Positions 54,201 through 61,995 are shown, counted from the first letter of the stretch. The stretch is 64,000 bases of DNA from Lachnospiraceae bacterium oral taxon 500 (GCA_002999035.1 CP027241.1:1987001-2051000); one strand, 5' to 3'. The notes: a model not told the origin generated them from the letters alone. A program made the numbers and translations.

Positions 54201-54749
54201 GATACCGAGGTTTACTCCAATACCGGCGGTCAATCGTCGAAATCGACGCCGACGGCAGCGGTTGCTAAGTTTGCCGCTTCCGGTAAGAAAACCAAGAAAA
54301 AAGATTTGGGTCTGATGGCAACGACCTATGGCTATGTTTATGTGGCACAGGTGGCAATGGGCGCGGATAAGAATCAGTTTATGAAGGCGCTGAAAGAGGC
54401 GGAAAGCTATGACGGCCCATCGCTGATCATTGCTTACTCGACCTGTATCAATCACGGTTTAAAGGTTGGCATGGGCAAATCGCAGGAGAGAATGAAGTTA
54501 GCGGTAGAAGCCGGTTACTGGCATCTGTGGCGGTTCAATCCGGAACTGGCCAAGGAAGGCAAGAATCCGTTCGTTTTGGATTCCAAAACGCCGACCACCG
54601 ATTTCAAGGAATTCCTGCGCGGCGAGATTCGTTACACCAGTTTGGAGAAACAATTCCCGGAACTGGCACAGGAGCTCTTTGCCAGTGCCGAAGAAAACGC
54701 CAAGGAGAGATACGAATCCTATGTGCGGATGGCAAATATGGAATATTAA
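51210..54749 (+). CDS. nifJ: Pyruvate:ferredoxin (flavodoxin) oxidoreductase
   Basis: It oxidises pyruvate with CoA to acetyl-CoA and CO2, reducing ferredoxin; the central enzyme of anaerobic pyruvate use. The 1179-aa one-chain form contains the N-terminal domain (DGNTAAAYVSYAFTDVAAIYP), a CoA-binding/transketolase-like part, two ferredoxin-type [4Fe-4S] motifs (CIQCNQCSFVCP and CQGCGNCADICP, ~695-770), the CAGCGETPY cluster motif and the TPP-binding site (GGDGWAYDIGYGGLDQ, then YSNTGGQSSKSTPT). The gene is monocistronic with AAGGAGG before ATG. All expected cofactor residues look intact. Confidence 0.98.
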   Translation: MGKHMKTMDGNTAAAYVSYAFTDVAAIYPITPSSPMAEYVDEWAAKGQKNVFGETVTVSELQSEGGASGAVHGSLQAGALTTTYTASQGLLLMIPNMYKIAGELLPGVFHVSARALAGHALSIFGDHSDVMAARQTGFAFLASGSVQEVMDLGGIAHLAAIKSRVPFVHFFDGFRTSHEIQKIEVIEYDDFKKMLDMEALNEFRQRALNPEHPVTRGTAQNPDIFFQAKEASNPFYEKVPGIVEDYMKQISDLTGRKYELFNYVGAPDATDVVICMGSVTETAEEVVNYLTAKGEKVGLVKVHLYRPFSAEHFLKALPKTVKRIAVLDRTKEPGAPAEPLHLDIRMLFYGTDWQPLIVGGRYGLGSKDTTPSQILAVFKNLASDQPRNNFTIGIEDDVTHLSLPVTEQIHTEKEGAKRCKFWGLGSDGTVGANKNSIKIIGDKTDLYAQGYFSYDSKKSGGITVSHLRFGKEPIQSTYLLQEVDFVACHQQSYVDKYDLLEGLKKGGAFLLNTKWSAKELDEHLPAKLKKEIADKEIRLYTIDARDHAESIGLGNRINTIMQSAFFAIAQVIPTEEAIGYMKEYAEKTYGKKGEKIIQMNFQAIELGAKAFEQVTVPESWKNAEPEKKEVVQNSKEPEFVQKILHPVNAQQGDKLPVSVFVGKEDGTFPQGLAAFEKRGIAAFVPEWIPANCIQCNQCSFVCPHASIRPFLATEEEMKGAPEAFVGVQAKGKGLEPYQFRMQVDILDCQGCGNCADICPSKEKSLVMKPIETQEVEVANWEYAHHNITYKDTILAKNTVKGSQFAQPLLEFSGACAGCGETPYLKDVTQLYGSRMVIANATGCSSIWGGSAPSTVYTTNAEGCGPAWANSLFEDNAEYGYGMAIGIRKLRQQLTGLMQQLAALNVAEDVKAAVNEWLEVKDNKELDEAASKKVKALFGKDLGSAEANQILAEIEKLGSYLVKKSVWIVGGDGWAYDIGYGGLDQVLASGENVNVLVFDTEVYSNTGGQSSKSTPTAAVAKFAASGKKTKKKDLGLMATTYGYVYVAQVAMGADKNQFMKALKEAESYDGPSLIIAYSTCINHGLKVGMGKSQERMKLAVEAGYWHLWRFNPELAKEGKNPFVLDSKTPTTDFKEFLRGEIRYTSLEKQFPELAQELFASAEENAKERYESYVRMANMEY

Positions 54750-54792
54750 AAGAGCAGCTTAGGCGGGAAAGCCCGCAAGCGGCCTAATACAC

Positions 54793-54830
54793 AGAAAAAA
54801 GGAAGCAGAGGAATCCGCTTCCTTTTTTCT
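54793..54830 (+). terminator. Rho-independent terminator of nifJ
   Basis: AGAAAAAAGGAAGC pairs perfectly with GCTTCCTTTTTTCT around ten bases. It reads well on both strands. Confidence 0.9.
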
Positions 54831-54855
54831 GCTGTGAAGGCCTAAAACGCAGTTC

Positions 54856-54884
54856 TTGACATCTTAAGAAAAAGTATATATACT
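54856..54884 (+). promoter_or_regulatory. Sigma-A promoter of the relB-yafQ module
   Basis: TTGACA and TATACT are separated by 17 bp. Confidence 0.8.
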
Positions 54885-54888
54885 TATA

Positions 54889-54909
54889 TTACTAAGTAAG
54901 GTTACTAAG
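54889..54909 (+). promoter_or_regulatory. Possible RelB operator
   Basis: The near-palindrome TTACTAAGTAA is followed after two bases by a second TTACTAAG. It lies just after the -10 box, a suitable place for autorepression by the antitoxin. Confidence 0.5.
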
Positions 54910-54930
54910 CAATTGAAAGGAGGAGAGATT

Positions 54931-55191
54931 ATGAATAAGAGCAATACAGTGACTTGTTCCTTTTCCATGGACAGAGAAGTCTATAATGCCTTTAAGAGCA
55001 TTATTACTCGTAATGGCGAGAATGTAAAAGGCAATATCATAAGGTATATGCAGAATGTGATTGCATATGAGATACCAAATGCAGAAACCATTGCGGCAAT
55101 CGAGGAAGTTCAGAGAATGAAAGCCGATCCTACGATTGGTAAGACCTACAACACGGTGGATGAAATGATGAGGGACTTGCTTGATGTATAA
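54931..55191 (+). CDS. RelB/DinJ-family antitoxin
   Basis: An 86-aa antitoxin. The N-terminus (TVTCSFSMDREVYNAFKSII) is a ribbon-helix-helix DNA-binding segment, and the C-terminal part (KTYNTVDEMMRDLLDV) would wrap around the toxin. ATG at 54931 follows GGAGGAGA; the frame extends to 54913. It overlaps the toxin gene by 8 bp. The locus is slightly AT-richer than its surroundings, fitting acquisition by transfer. Confidence 0.88.
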   Translation: MNKSNTVTCSFSMDREVYNAFKSIITRNGENVKGNIIRYMQNVIAYEIPNAETIAAIEEVQRMKADPTIGKTYNTVDEMMRDLLDV

Positions 55192-55462
55192 AATAAGACC
55201 CTCAATAAAATTTCAAAAAGACGTAAAGAGAGTGCGGAGAAGAGGCTATGATATTTCTTTATTAACGAATGTGCTTACTATTTTAGCAAATGGAGAGCCT
55301 CTTCCTGCCAAATACCAAGACCATAATTTAAGCGGAAATTATGAAGGGTGCAGGGAATGTCACATCACACCCGATTGGCTTTTGATTTATGAGATATCAG
55401 AGGGTGAGCTGATTTTATATTTAACTCGAACAGGAACAGGAACGCACAGCGACTTGTTTTAG
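55184..55462 (+). CDS. YafQ-type mRNA interferase toxin
   Basis: A 92-aa RelE-superfamily toxin expected to cut mRNA in the ribosome. The YafQ residues appear in order: DHNLSGNYEGCRECH (two histidines), PDWLLIYE (Asp, Trp) and the C-terminal THSDLF (His, Phe). The end reads RTGTGTHSDLF, with GT duplicated relative to the common RTGTHSDLF, which could alter spacing of the catalytic His. The start could be TTG 55181 or ATG 55184; ATG is preferred. It forms a type II module with the antitoxin upstream. Confidence 0.9.
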   Translation: MYKIRPSIKFQKDVKRVRRRGYDISLLTNVLTILANGEPLPAKYQDHNLSGNYEGCRECHITPDWLLIYEISEGELILYLTRTGTGTHSDLF

Positions 55463-55497
55463 GATTCAGGGGTTGGACTGTCAAAGGGGAGAATGAA

Positions 55498-56499
55498 ATG
55501 AAAACGTTTGAAAGATTGGATGAATGTTATCAAAAAGCCAAGGTCATAGAGTTTGATGACAACGATAAGTTTATTTTATTCAGTGATGTTCATCGCGGAG
55601 ACAATAGTATCAGCGATGATTTTGCTACCAATCAGCATCTGTATTTTTCAGCACTGCAGCATTATTATGACCGGGGCTTTACTTATATTGAGCTGGGCGA
55701 TGGTGATGAATTGTGGGAGCACAGCAGCTTTGAGCATATTGCTTCGGCACATCATGAAGTGTTTATGCTGCAGCGGGAATTTTACCGGCAGGGGCGAATG
55801 TACCGGCTGTTTGGCAACCATGATATGATTTTGCGCGATAAAAACTGGGTCAGACGCAATTTAATGCATTTTGAGGACGATTATCAGGAAGTGGAAACCG
55901 ATTTATTTGAAGGGATTGAAATTCCGGAAAGTTTGATTTTAAAATATCGTAAGACAGGTGATGAGTTTCTTTTGGTACACGGCCATCAGGGGGATTTGGT
56001 CAATGACCAGCTGTGGCTCCCGACAATGCTTTCTTTACGCTATTTTTGGCGGTTTCTGCATATCGTCGGTTTTCATAATCCGGCCAGTCCGGCCAAAAAT
56101 CGGGTCAAGCGGCATAAGATTGAAAGGACTTTCAGCAAATGGATTTATAAAAATAAAAAAGCCATTATCTGCGGTCATACGCACCGGGCCAAGCTGGCTA
56201 AAACCGTAGAATTGCCATATTTTAATACCGGCTGCTGCGTTCAACCGCGGGCGGTTTCGGGAATTGAAATCGAAGACGGCAATTTGACTTTAATTCAGTG
56301 GAAGGTGGAGGCTGATTATAACGGCGTGCTGCGAACAATCCGCAAGGTGATTCAGGGGCCGCGCGATATTGAAAACTTCCTGTTTTTTAAAAATTATAAA
56401 AAATGGCGGCAGATGTATTTTAAGGGAAGCCGCCGGCAGAAGGCGGAAAACGCTGTTGCCGATAAGCTGATTAAAAAGGTAAGGAGTATATTGGATTAA
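55498..56499 (+). CDS. Calcineurin-like metallophosphoesterase
   Basis: A 333-aa hydrolase with all metal-binding blocks: FSDVHRGDN (~25-33), LGDGDELWE, LFGNHDMIL, HGHQGDLVND and CGHTHRAKL near 222. The overall pattern recalls LpxH/UDP-diacylglucosamine-pyrophosphatase-like proteins, but a Gram-positive has no lipid A, so the substrate is unknown. The C-terminal ~80 residues are basic. The ATG follows AAAGGGGAGAATG. It probably stands alone downstream of the toxin-antitoxin pair. Confidence 0.85.
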   Translation: MKTFERLDECYQKAKVIEFDDNDKFILFSDVHRGDNSISDDFATNQHLYFSALQHYYDRGFTYIELGDGDELWEHSSFEHIASAHHEVFMLQREFYRQGRMYRLFGNHDMILRDKNWVRRNLMHFEDDYQEVETDLFEGIEIPESLILKYRKTGDEFLLVHGHQGDLVNDQLWLPTMLSLRYFWRFLHIVGFHNPASPAKNRVKRHKIERTFSKWIYKNKKAIICGHTHRAKLAKTVELPYFNTGCCVQPRAVSGIEIEDGNLTLIQWKVEADYNGVLRTIRKVIQGPRDIENFLFFKNYKKWRQMYFKGSRRQKAENAVADKLIKKVRSILD

Positions 56500-56625
56500 C
56501 TCCGTGAGGGCCGTAGCGCCGGGAAAAGAGAAAAAATAAAAAAAGTTCCGAAAGTTGTGCAATGAAAATCAAATTTTGTTGTGTATATGAGTGAAAGGCC
56601 TTTACATAAAGAGAAGGGAGGGCGT

Positions 56626-57186
56626 ATGAACGATCAGGAAATCATTGATTTATATTGGACGCGGGAAGAAAGTGCCATCACAGCAACAGCCGAAAAATAC
56701 GGCAGTTACTGTCATGCAATTGCCTACCGGATTTTGTATAATAATCAGGATGCGGAAGAATGTACTAACGATACCTATCTGGGAGCATGGAATTCGATGC
56801 CGCCGCGGCGACCCAATCGTTTATCAACTTACCTGGGGAAAATTACGCGTAACCTTGCTCTTAACCGGTATAAGCGGTATACCGCAGAAAAACGCGGCGG
56901 CGGACAGGTAGAGAGTGTATTATCGGAATTAGAGGACTGTATTCCGGCAGCAGGAAGCGTTGAGCAGGCGGCCGAGGAGGAAGTGCTGGTTTCGGTGATT
57001 AATCGCTTTTTGCAGGCGCAGCCGAGCGAAAAACGCAATATTTTCATTCGCCGTTACTGGCATTTGTGGGCAGTCCGAAACATTGCCGATGCCTATGGTA
57101 TGAGCGAAAGCAAGGTGACTTCGATGCTTTTTCGGATGCGCGGCGAATTAAGAAGATGTCTGGAACAGGAGGATATTGTGCTATGA
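56626..57186 (+). CDS. ECF-type RNA polymerase sigma factor
   Basis: A 186-aa sigma-70 family factor with regions 2 and 4 only. Region 2: YCHAIAYRILYNNQDAEECT and DTYLGAWNSMPPRRPNRL, then YLGKITRNLALNRYKR. Region 4: FIRRYWHLWAVRNIADAYGM and SESKVTSMLFRMRGELRR, a helix-turn-helix. ATG at 56626 follows AAGGGAGGG; the frame extends to 56581. Its stop overlaps the next start (ATGA), so it is coupled to the RsgI-like membrane protein that probably controls it. I could not identify its own target promoter upstream. Confidence 0.9.
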   Translation: MNDQEIIDLYWTREESAITATAEKYGSYCHAIAYRILYNNQDAEECTNDTYLGAWNSMPPRRPNRLSTYLGKITRNLALNRYKRYTAEKRGGGQVESVLSELEDCIPAAGSVEQAAEEEVLVSVINRFLQAQPSEKRNIFIRRYWHLWAVRNIADAYGMSESKVTSMLFRMRGELRRCLEQEDIVL

Positions 57187-59693
57187 AAACCGAAAGACTG
57201 TTATATGCCATTGGTAAAATTGATGACCAGCTGATTGCTGATGTGGAAAGTGAAAGCAGAGCAGCTGCGAAAAGCACTTGGCTGAAATGGGGTCTCATGG
57301 TAGCCGGCTTAGCACTGGCGGTTGGCCTGGGGATTGCTGCAAGTTCCATTTACAGCAACATGGCGGTCGGAGCTTTTACAATGGATGTGAATCCGAGTGT
57401 CGAATATATTGTGGCGCGGAACGGAATGGTTAAAGATGCCGTTTTCCTGAACAGGGATGCCGAGCAGGCGCTGAAAAATGTGATGCTGAAAAAGCAAAGT
57501 GTGGAAACGGCGGTAACACGGACAATTGCTGCTTATGAAGCCGGCGGTTATATTAAGAACGGTCAGGCAGCGGTTTTGGTTTCTTTTGACTGCCGGCTCA
57601 GCGCTGACAGCAAGCTGAAAAATACACTTTCGGACTCCATTCAAAAGGCCTGGAAAAGAGCGGATGTGGACAGTGAGTTGATTTTTCAATCGGAATCAGG
57701 CAGTGCCGAAGCTGACAAGTTGGCGGCAGAATTAAATGTTTCCCGGGGCAAGGCGGATCGGATTTTGGCGGCGGCGGCTCAAACCGGCAAACCGGCGGCA
57801 GAGCTGGCACAGCTGCCATTAAACGAACTGCTTCAATTACCGGGTAAACCCAAGGAAAAGTCGGAAGAAAAACCTAAGGAAAAATTAGAAGAAAAGCCCA
57901 AGGAAGAGCCGGAGTTTATCGGTTTAGATGCAGCCAGGGCGATTGCGTTAAAGGACGCAGGGCTGGACGCTGCCGAGCAGAAGGTAGTCTTTACCCAGGA
58001 AGAGCTGAACCGCAATCAGGGCAAACCTTGCTATCTGCTGGCGTTCTACACCGGTCAGTATGAGTACTTTTATAAAATTGATGCTAAAACCGGCGATATA
58101 TGGATGCGCCAGCGCTATATCCGGCTGGAAGAAGCCAAGCGGATTGCGATAGCAGACGCGGGCTGTGCGGATAGTGTCACCTTTAGCGAGGAGAGCTTAG
58201 TAGCACCCGAGGGTGTTAAAACGCCGTATTATCATTTGATTTTTGCCAATGCCGAAGCACAGTGGGAATATAAAATTGACGCGGTGCTGGCCAGCATTTT
58301 AGAGAAAAAGCAAAAGAATACGAGCGTCAAACCGGAGTTTATCGGCCTGGAAGCCGCCAAAGCGATTGCGTTAAAGGATGCCGGGCTGGATGTTGCCGAG
58401 CAGAAGGTGGTCTTTACTCTGGCTGAACTGAACCGTAATCAGGGCAAACCCTGTTATCTGCTGGAGTTCTACACCGGTCAGTATCAGTATTTTTATAAAA
58501 TTGATGCCAAAACCGGCGATATATGGATGCGCCAGCGCTATATCCGGCTGGAAGAAGCCAAGCGGATTGCGATAGCAGATGCGGGCTGTGCGGATAAGGT
58601 CACTTTTACTCAGGAACTTCTGGTAGCACCCGAAGGAGTTAAGACGCCGTATTATCATTTGATTTTCGCCAATGCGCAAAGTCAGTGGGAATATAAAATT
58701 GATGCGGTGCTGGCCAGCATTTTGGAGAAGAAGCAAAAGGATATCGGCATTAAGCCGGAGTTTATTGGCTTAGAGACAGCCCAAGCGATTGCATTAAAGG
58801 ATGCCGGGCTGGACGATGCGGCGCAGAAGGTGGTCTTTACTCTGGCCGAATTGAATCGCAATCAGGGTAAGCCCTGCTATCTGCTGGAGTTCTACACCGG
58901 TCAGTATCAGTATTTTTATAAAATTGATGCCAAAACCGGCGATATATGGATGCGCCAGCGCTATATCCGGCTGGAAGAAGCCAAGCGGATTGCGATAGCA
59001 GATGCGGGCTGCCGGAAGGAAGTAACCTTTATTCTGGAAGAGCTGGTAGCACCCGAAGGCGTTAAGACGCCGTATTATCATTTGATTTTCGCCAATGCGC
59101 AAAGTCAGTGGGAATATAAAATTGATGCCGTACTGGCCAGCATTTTGGAGAAGAAGCAAAAGGATATCGGCATTAAGCCGGAGTTTATTGGCTTAGAGAC
59201 AGCCAAAGCGATTGCGTTAAAGGACGCCGGGCTGGACGAGACGGCGCAGAAGGTGGTCTTTACCAAAGAAGAATTGAACCGCAATCAGGGTAAGCCCTGC
59301 TATCTGCTGGAGTTCTACACCGGTCAGTATCAGTACTTTTATAAAATTGATGCCAAAACCGGTGATATATGGATGCGCCAGCGCTATATCCGGCTGGAAG
59401 AAGCCAAACGGATCGCGATAGCAGATGCGGGCTGCCGGGAGGAAGTAACTTTTATTCTGGAAGAGTTGGTAGCACCCGAAGGCGTTAAGATGCCATATTA
59501 TCATTTGATTTTCGCCAATGCGCAAAGTCAGTGGGAATATAAAATTGATGCCGTACTGGCCAGCATTTTGGAGAAGAAGCAAAAGGATGTGGGGAATAAG
59601 TTGAAATCGGAATCTTCCGCAGAGTCGTATGAGCAGGAAAGCCGAGAAACTACAACGCCCGCACCGAAACCGGAGCCAAATAAAAAGTTTTAG
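57183..59693 (+). CDS. RsgI-like membrane anti-sigma protein with four tandem double-PepSY repeats
   Basis: An 836-aa protein. The cytoplasmic N-terminus (~1-37) would bind the sigma factor; one membrane segment (~38-60) follows; then an RsgI-like extracellular domain starting FTMDVNPSVEYIVARNG (~68-205), a Lys/Glu/Pro linker (EKSEEKPKEKLEEKPKEE) and four 141-residue repeats (~243-806). Each repeat holds two PepSY-like halves, one with AIALKDAGLD and YKIDAKTGDIW, one with AKRIAIADAG and WEYKIDAV. The C-terminus is Pro/Glu/Lys-rich. The anti-sigma role is inferred from the ATGA overlap and RsgI resemblance; the repeats may sense or inhibit something at the cell surface. Confidence 0.85.
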   Translation: MKTERLLYAIGKIDDQLIADVESESRAAAKSTWLKWGLMVAGLALAVGLGIAASSIYSNMAVGAFTMDVNPSVEYIVARNGMVKDAVFLNRDAEQALKNVMLKKQSVETAVTRTIAAYEAGGYIKNGQAAVLVSFDCRLSADSKLKNTLSDSIQKAWKRADVDSELIFQSESGSAEADKLAAELNVSRGKADRILAAAAQTGKPAAELAQLPLNELLQLPGKPKEKSEEKPKEKLEEKPKEEPEFIGLDAARAIALKDAGLDAAEQKVVFTQEELNRNQGKPCYLLAFYTGQYEYFYKIDAKTGDIWMRQRYIRLEEAKRIAIADAGCADSVTFSEESLVAPEGVKTPYYHLIFANAEAQWEYKIDAVLASILEKKQKNTSVKPEFIGLEAAKAIALKDAGLDVAEQKVVFTLAELNRNQGKPCYLLEFYTGQYQYFYKIDAKTGDIWMRQRYIRLEEAKRIAIADAGCADKVTFTQELLVAPEGVKTPYYHLIFANAQSQWEYKIDAVLASILEKKQKDIGIKPEFIGLETAQAIALKDAGLDDAAQKVVFTLAELNRNQGKPCYLLEFYTGQYQYFYKIDAKTGDIWMRQRYIRLEEAKRIAIADAGCRKEVTFILEELVAPEGVKTPYYHLIFANAQSQWEYKIDAVLASILEKKQKDIGIKPEFIGLETAKAIALKDAGLDETAQKVVFTKEELNRNQGKPCYLLEFYTGQYQYFYKIDAKTGDIWMRQRYIRLEEAKRIAIADAGCREEVTFILEELVAPEGVKMPYYHLIFANAQSQWEYKIDAVLASILEKKQKDVGNKLKSESSAESYEQESRETTTPAPKPEPNKKF
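57909..59600 (+). repeat. Four in-frame tandem 423-bp repeats
   Basis: Units begin at 57909, 58332, 58755 and 59178, each with CCGGAGTTTAT. The spacing is exactly 423 bp (141 codons). Units 2-4 share long identical stretches, including silent positions, while unit 1 differs more, so expansion is recent. Such an array can change copy number by recombination. Confidence 0.97.
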
Positions 59694-59699
59694 ACGATA

Positions 59700-59818
59700 C
59701 TCAACTTTCCCATGTTCGTTAGAACAGTCACCCGGGCAGAAACGCATAGCGTTTCGACTAGGGGTAGACTGCCCGCTCGGGCAGAAGTGCGAAGCACTTC
59801 GATCAGGGGAAAGTTGAG
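59700..59818. mobile_element. Miniature inverted-repeat element with flanking 7-bp repeat
   Basis: Terminal inverted repeats CTCAACTTTCCC (59700-59711) and GGGAAAGTTGAG (59807-59818) are perfect. GACGATA occurs on both sides (59693-59699 and 59818-59824), like a target-site duplication. Inside are two 32-bp direct repeats starting CGGGCAGAA (59733, 59778). Each forms a hairpin: GAAACGC/GCGTTTC in the first, GAAGTGC/GCACTTC in the second. It begins right after the stop codon of the anti-sigma gene. Confidence 0.65.
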
Positions 59819-59850
59819 ACGATAATAAATGTAAGCAGGAAATATAAAAA

Positions 59851-59947
59851 GGGCTGTTGCACTTTAAGATTTTTACACAAGATTCAGGAAAAATCTTTGC
59901 GATATATCGCAATATCTTGTGAAAAATCCGGATTTTGCAACAGCCCC
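59851..59947. repeat. ~97-bp repeat, GGGCTGTTGCA family (best copy)
   Basis: GGGCTGTTGCA at 59851-59861 is repeated inverted as TGCAACAGCCC at 59936-59946, flanked by A5 and T5. Inner arms ACACAAGAT and ATCTTGTG also pair. The T-run, next to the stop codon of the minus-strand gene, allows it to serve as a bidirectional terminator between the two convergent genes. Ends of this type resemble insertion-sequence termini. Confidence 0.65.
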
Positions 59948-59950
59948 TTT

Positions 59951-61633
59951 TTACAGCTTAAAATACCGGACGGTCTGATCCTGCCATGACCAGATAATCA
60001 GTTCATTACCGTTTAAGGCAAAATCAACATCCTGGTTTTCGGAGCGAAAAGCGGCTTGCGCGATACCGTCGCTGGCACAGACAACGATATAGTGTTTGCC
60101 CTGATGAGTAGCGCGATAAACCAGATGTTCGGCATTGCGCTGGCAGCGGTAATCAATATCGGCCACCAGCCGCTGCCACTGGCCGTTATAACTGCGGTAC
60201 AGATCCGAGGACTGATACTGAATTTGAACTAACATGGCCACGCCGTTATAGACCGACAGGGAGCGATATTCTTTTTGCGGCAGACTGATAAAGGTTTCGC
60301 TTTGACCGGTAGCGGGGTTTAGCCGGTAGAGCGGCGAATCGGTTTGATTTGCGGTATAGTAAATGCTGTTTTGATCGGCCAGATACTGATTGATATTGAA
60401 AGCTAATTTCTTCTGCTCATTGGTTTTTAAGTTAATTTGATAAAGATCTTGGCGGCCGCCGCTTTGATTTTTGGCGGAAACAAACAACAGGTCGCCTTGG
60501 ACGCAGTACTTTGAATCATCGGGAACAGAAAAAATCTGATCGGACGAATCGATGTCTTTGACTTCGCCTTGTTGATTCATCAGGAAAAGTCCGGGAAGAG
60601 GGCCGGTAACACTAAAATACGAGCCAATCCATTGCTCCCGCCAGGGAATCAGCCAAGACAGGCGCTGGTTGGAAATAAGGCGGCTTTGGCCGCTGGCCGG
60701 CAGAAAATATTGCTGCTCACTGCCCATAATGGCGCCGCCAAAATGAGAAGTAAAGAATAAATCGTTATTCGATAAAAGCCAAGGGTAATGATAACCAATG
60801 GGCATCTTAATCCCATCGGCAATTTCCGCGCTGCCGATTTTTTCCGCCTGACCGTTTAGGGGGCGCCGCCAAAAATCAAGGGAGGTGCTGTTCTCACCAT
60901 GATTGACAAAATAAAAAAGCAGGCCGTTTTTATAAACGATCGGGTCGGCAAAAGCGCTTTTCGGCAAAACAAGGCTTTGCGTTTCTTTGAGTAACGGCAG
61001 GATCGACGGATCGGCGTTTAACGGAGCAGGTAGATCCTGGGGCGCGGCCTCTGGCTGGTAGCCGCTGCTCTTGATCTCCAGGCCGTCCGTGGCCGTAAAA
61101 CGGTAGTTTAAGTCAAAAAGATCAACGGCAAAGTGCCAAGTCAGCGGAAAATAGGTAATATTTCTAAAGCTCAGAATCGGATAGGGCTGACTGTTTAAAT
61201 CCAGCGCTTCTCCATTGACACTGACCGGATACCAAACCGGCTGAGCATATAAGTTTTGGTTGGTTACGCCTTGAGGCAGAGTAGGACTGGGATCATAATA
61301 GGAAAGGGGCGAGAACGAGATGTTCCAGGAATAAATGGTCATCATGGATTTTTCCTCGACCCAGTGCGCCATTAGGTTTAAAAATCTACCGTAATCCGCC
61401 GTCATGGGCAGATACGTAATGCCTTGATAAACCAGCATCGGATAATAGGACTCTTTTTGATCGCGAAGCAAAACGCCGTTTAAGCGAATGGGAAAATTGG
61501 CCACGCTGACCGGTACTTTGGCCGGCATGGCGGCGGACAGGGTAACATTTGCGCTCAGCACAGAAAATACCAGCCCAAGAGCCAACAGCTGCCGAAAACA
61601 GGATTTCGGCCGGTTCCAATTAAATCCTTTCAT
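59951..61633 (-). CDS. Secreted protein with copper-amine-oxidase-N-like and DUF5050-like beta-propeller regions
   Basis: A 560-aa exported protein of unknown function. A signal peptide (~1-35; LLALGLVFSVLSANVTLSAA) is followed by two copies of a stalk-like module (RLNGVLLRDQKESYYPMLVY near 51 and SVNGEALDLNSQPYPILSF near 139) similar to copper-amine-oxidase N-terminal domains. The rest (~225-560) looks like beta-propeller blades with repeated 'YY.xx..x..LYRxN' patterns, as in DUF5050 proteins. No catalytic motif was seen. It has its own minus-strand promoter; CGAAGGAGG precedes the ATG. Confidence 0.75.
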   Translation of the reverse strand: MKGFNWNRPKSCFRQLLALGLVFSVLSANVTLSAAMPAKVPVSVANFPIRLNGVLLRDQKESYYPMLVYQGITYLPMTADYGRFLNLMAHWVEEKSMMTIYSWNISFSPLSYYDPSPTLPQGVTNQNLYAQPVWYPVSVNGEALDLNSQPYPILSFRNITYFPLTWHFAVDLFDLNYRFTATDGLEIKSSGYQPEAAPQDLPAPLNADPSILPLLKETQSLVLPKSAFADPIVYKNGLLFYFVNHGENSTSLDFWRRPLNGQAEKIGSAEIADGIKMPIGYHYPWLLSNNDLFFTSHFGGAIMGSEQQYFLPASGQSRLISNQRLSWLIPWREQWIGSYFSVTGPLPGLFLMNQQGEVKDIDSSDQIFSVPDDSKYCVQGDLLFVSAKNQSGGRQDLYQINLKTNEQKKLAFNINQYLADQNSIYYTANQTDSPLYRLNPATGQSETFISLPQKEYRSLSVYNGVAMLVQIQYQSSDLYRSYNGQWQRLVADIDYRCQRNAEHLVYRATHQGKHYIVVCASDGIAQAAFRSENQDVDFALNGNELIIWSWQDQTVRYFKL

Positions 61634-61782
61634 AGTGACCTCCTTCGTCCGGCATTTGACCGGTTTTTAATGTAAAAATAGTTTTAAAATGAAAACAGCG
61701 GTCAAGCTATTTCTCGCGGGCTATCCAAAAACTTTAGGAATTCGTCAGGAAAGCCAGCGAAAGCAAGAAATCTGTTTTTTAT

Positions 61783-61811
61783 AGTATACGCCTGAAGTTT
61801 TATGAAAGCAA
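61783..61811 (-). promoter_or_regulatory. Sigma-A promoter of the minus-strand secreted protein
   Basis: On the minus strand TTGCTT and TATACT are separated by 17 bp, about 150 nt upstream of the ATG. Confidence 0.7.
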
Positions 61812-61895
61812 TGGATGTAAAGGAATTGTAAATTAGTAAAGGAATTGTAAGAAATTGCCAAAATATTTTATTAACAAGGTAGAGTTTTATAGAAG

Positions 61896-61988
61896 ATTAC
61901 TATTGTTTCTTTTCTTATTTCTGTTGCGGCAAGTGTAGTTGGTTACTATGTTTGCAAGTGGTTAGACAGAAAGAAAAATGACAACTAG
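61896..61988 (+). CDS. Possible type I toxin-like membrane peptide (no standard start codon)
   Basis: From a TAG at 61890 the frame reads 30 codons: ITIVSFLISVAASVVGYYVC, then KWLDRKKNDN and stop. One hydrophobic helix followed by KWLDR resembles small holin-like or type I toxin peptides of Firmicutes. No ATG, GTG or TTG is available before the helix; ATT at 61896 would have to start it, after AAGGTAGAG, or the gene is decayed. A bidirectional-looking hairpin follows, and an opposing promoter lies beyond it. Within 61634-62218 nothing else coding was seen. Confidence 0.45.
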   Translation: MTIVSFLISVAASVVGYYVCKWLDRKKNDN

Positions 61989-61995
61989 CCCAAAT

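Noticed and set aside
55498-56499. LpxH (lipid A pathway) assignment
   Set aside because: Only general metallophosphoesterase motifs support it, and the other genes indicate a Gram-positive cell without lipid A.
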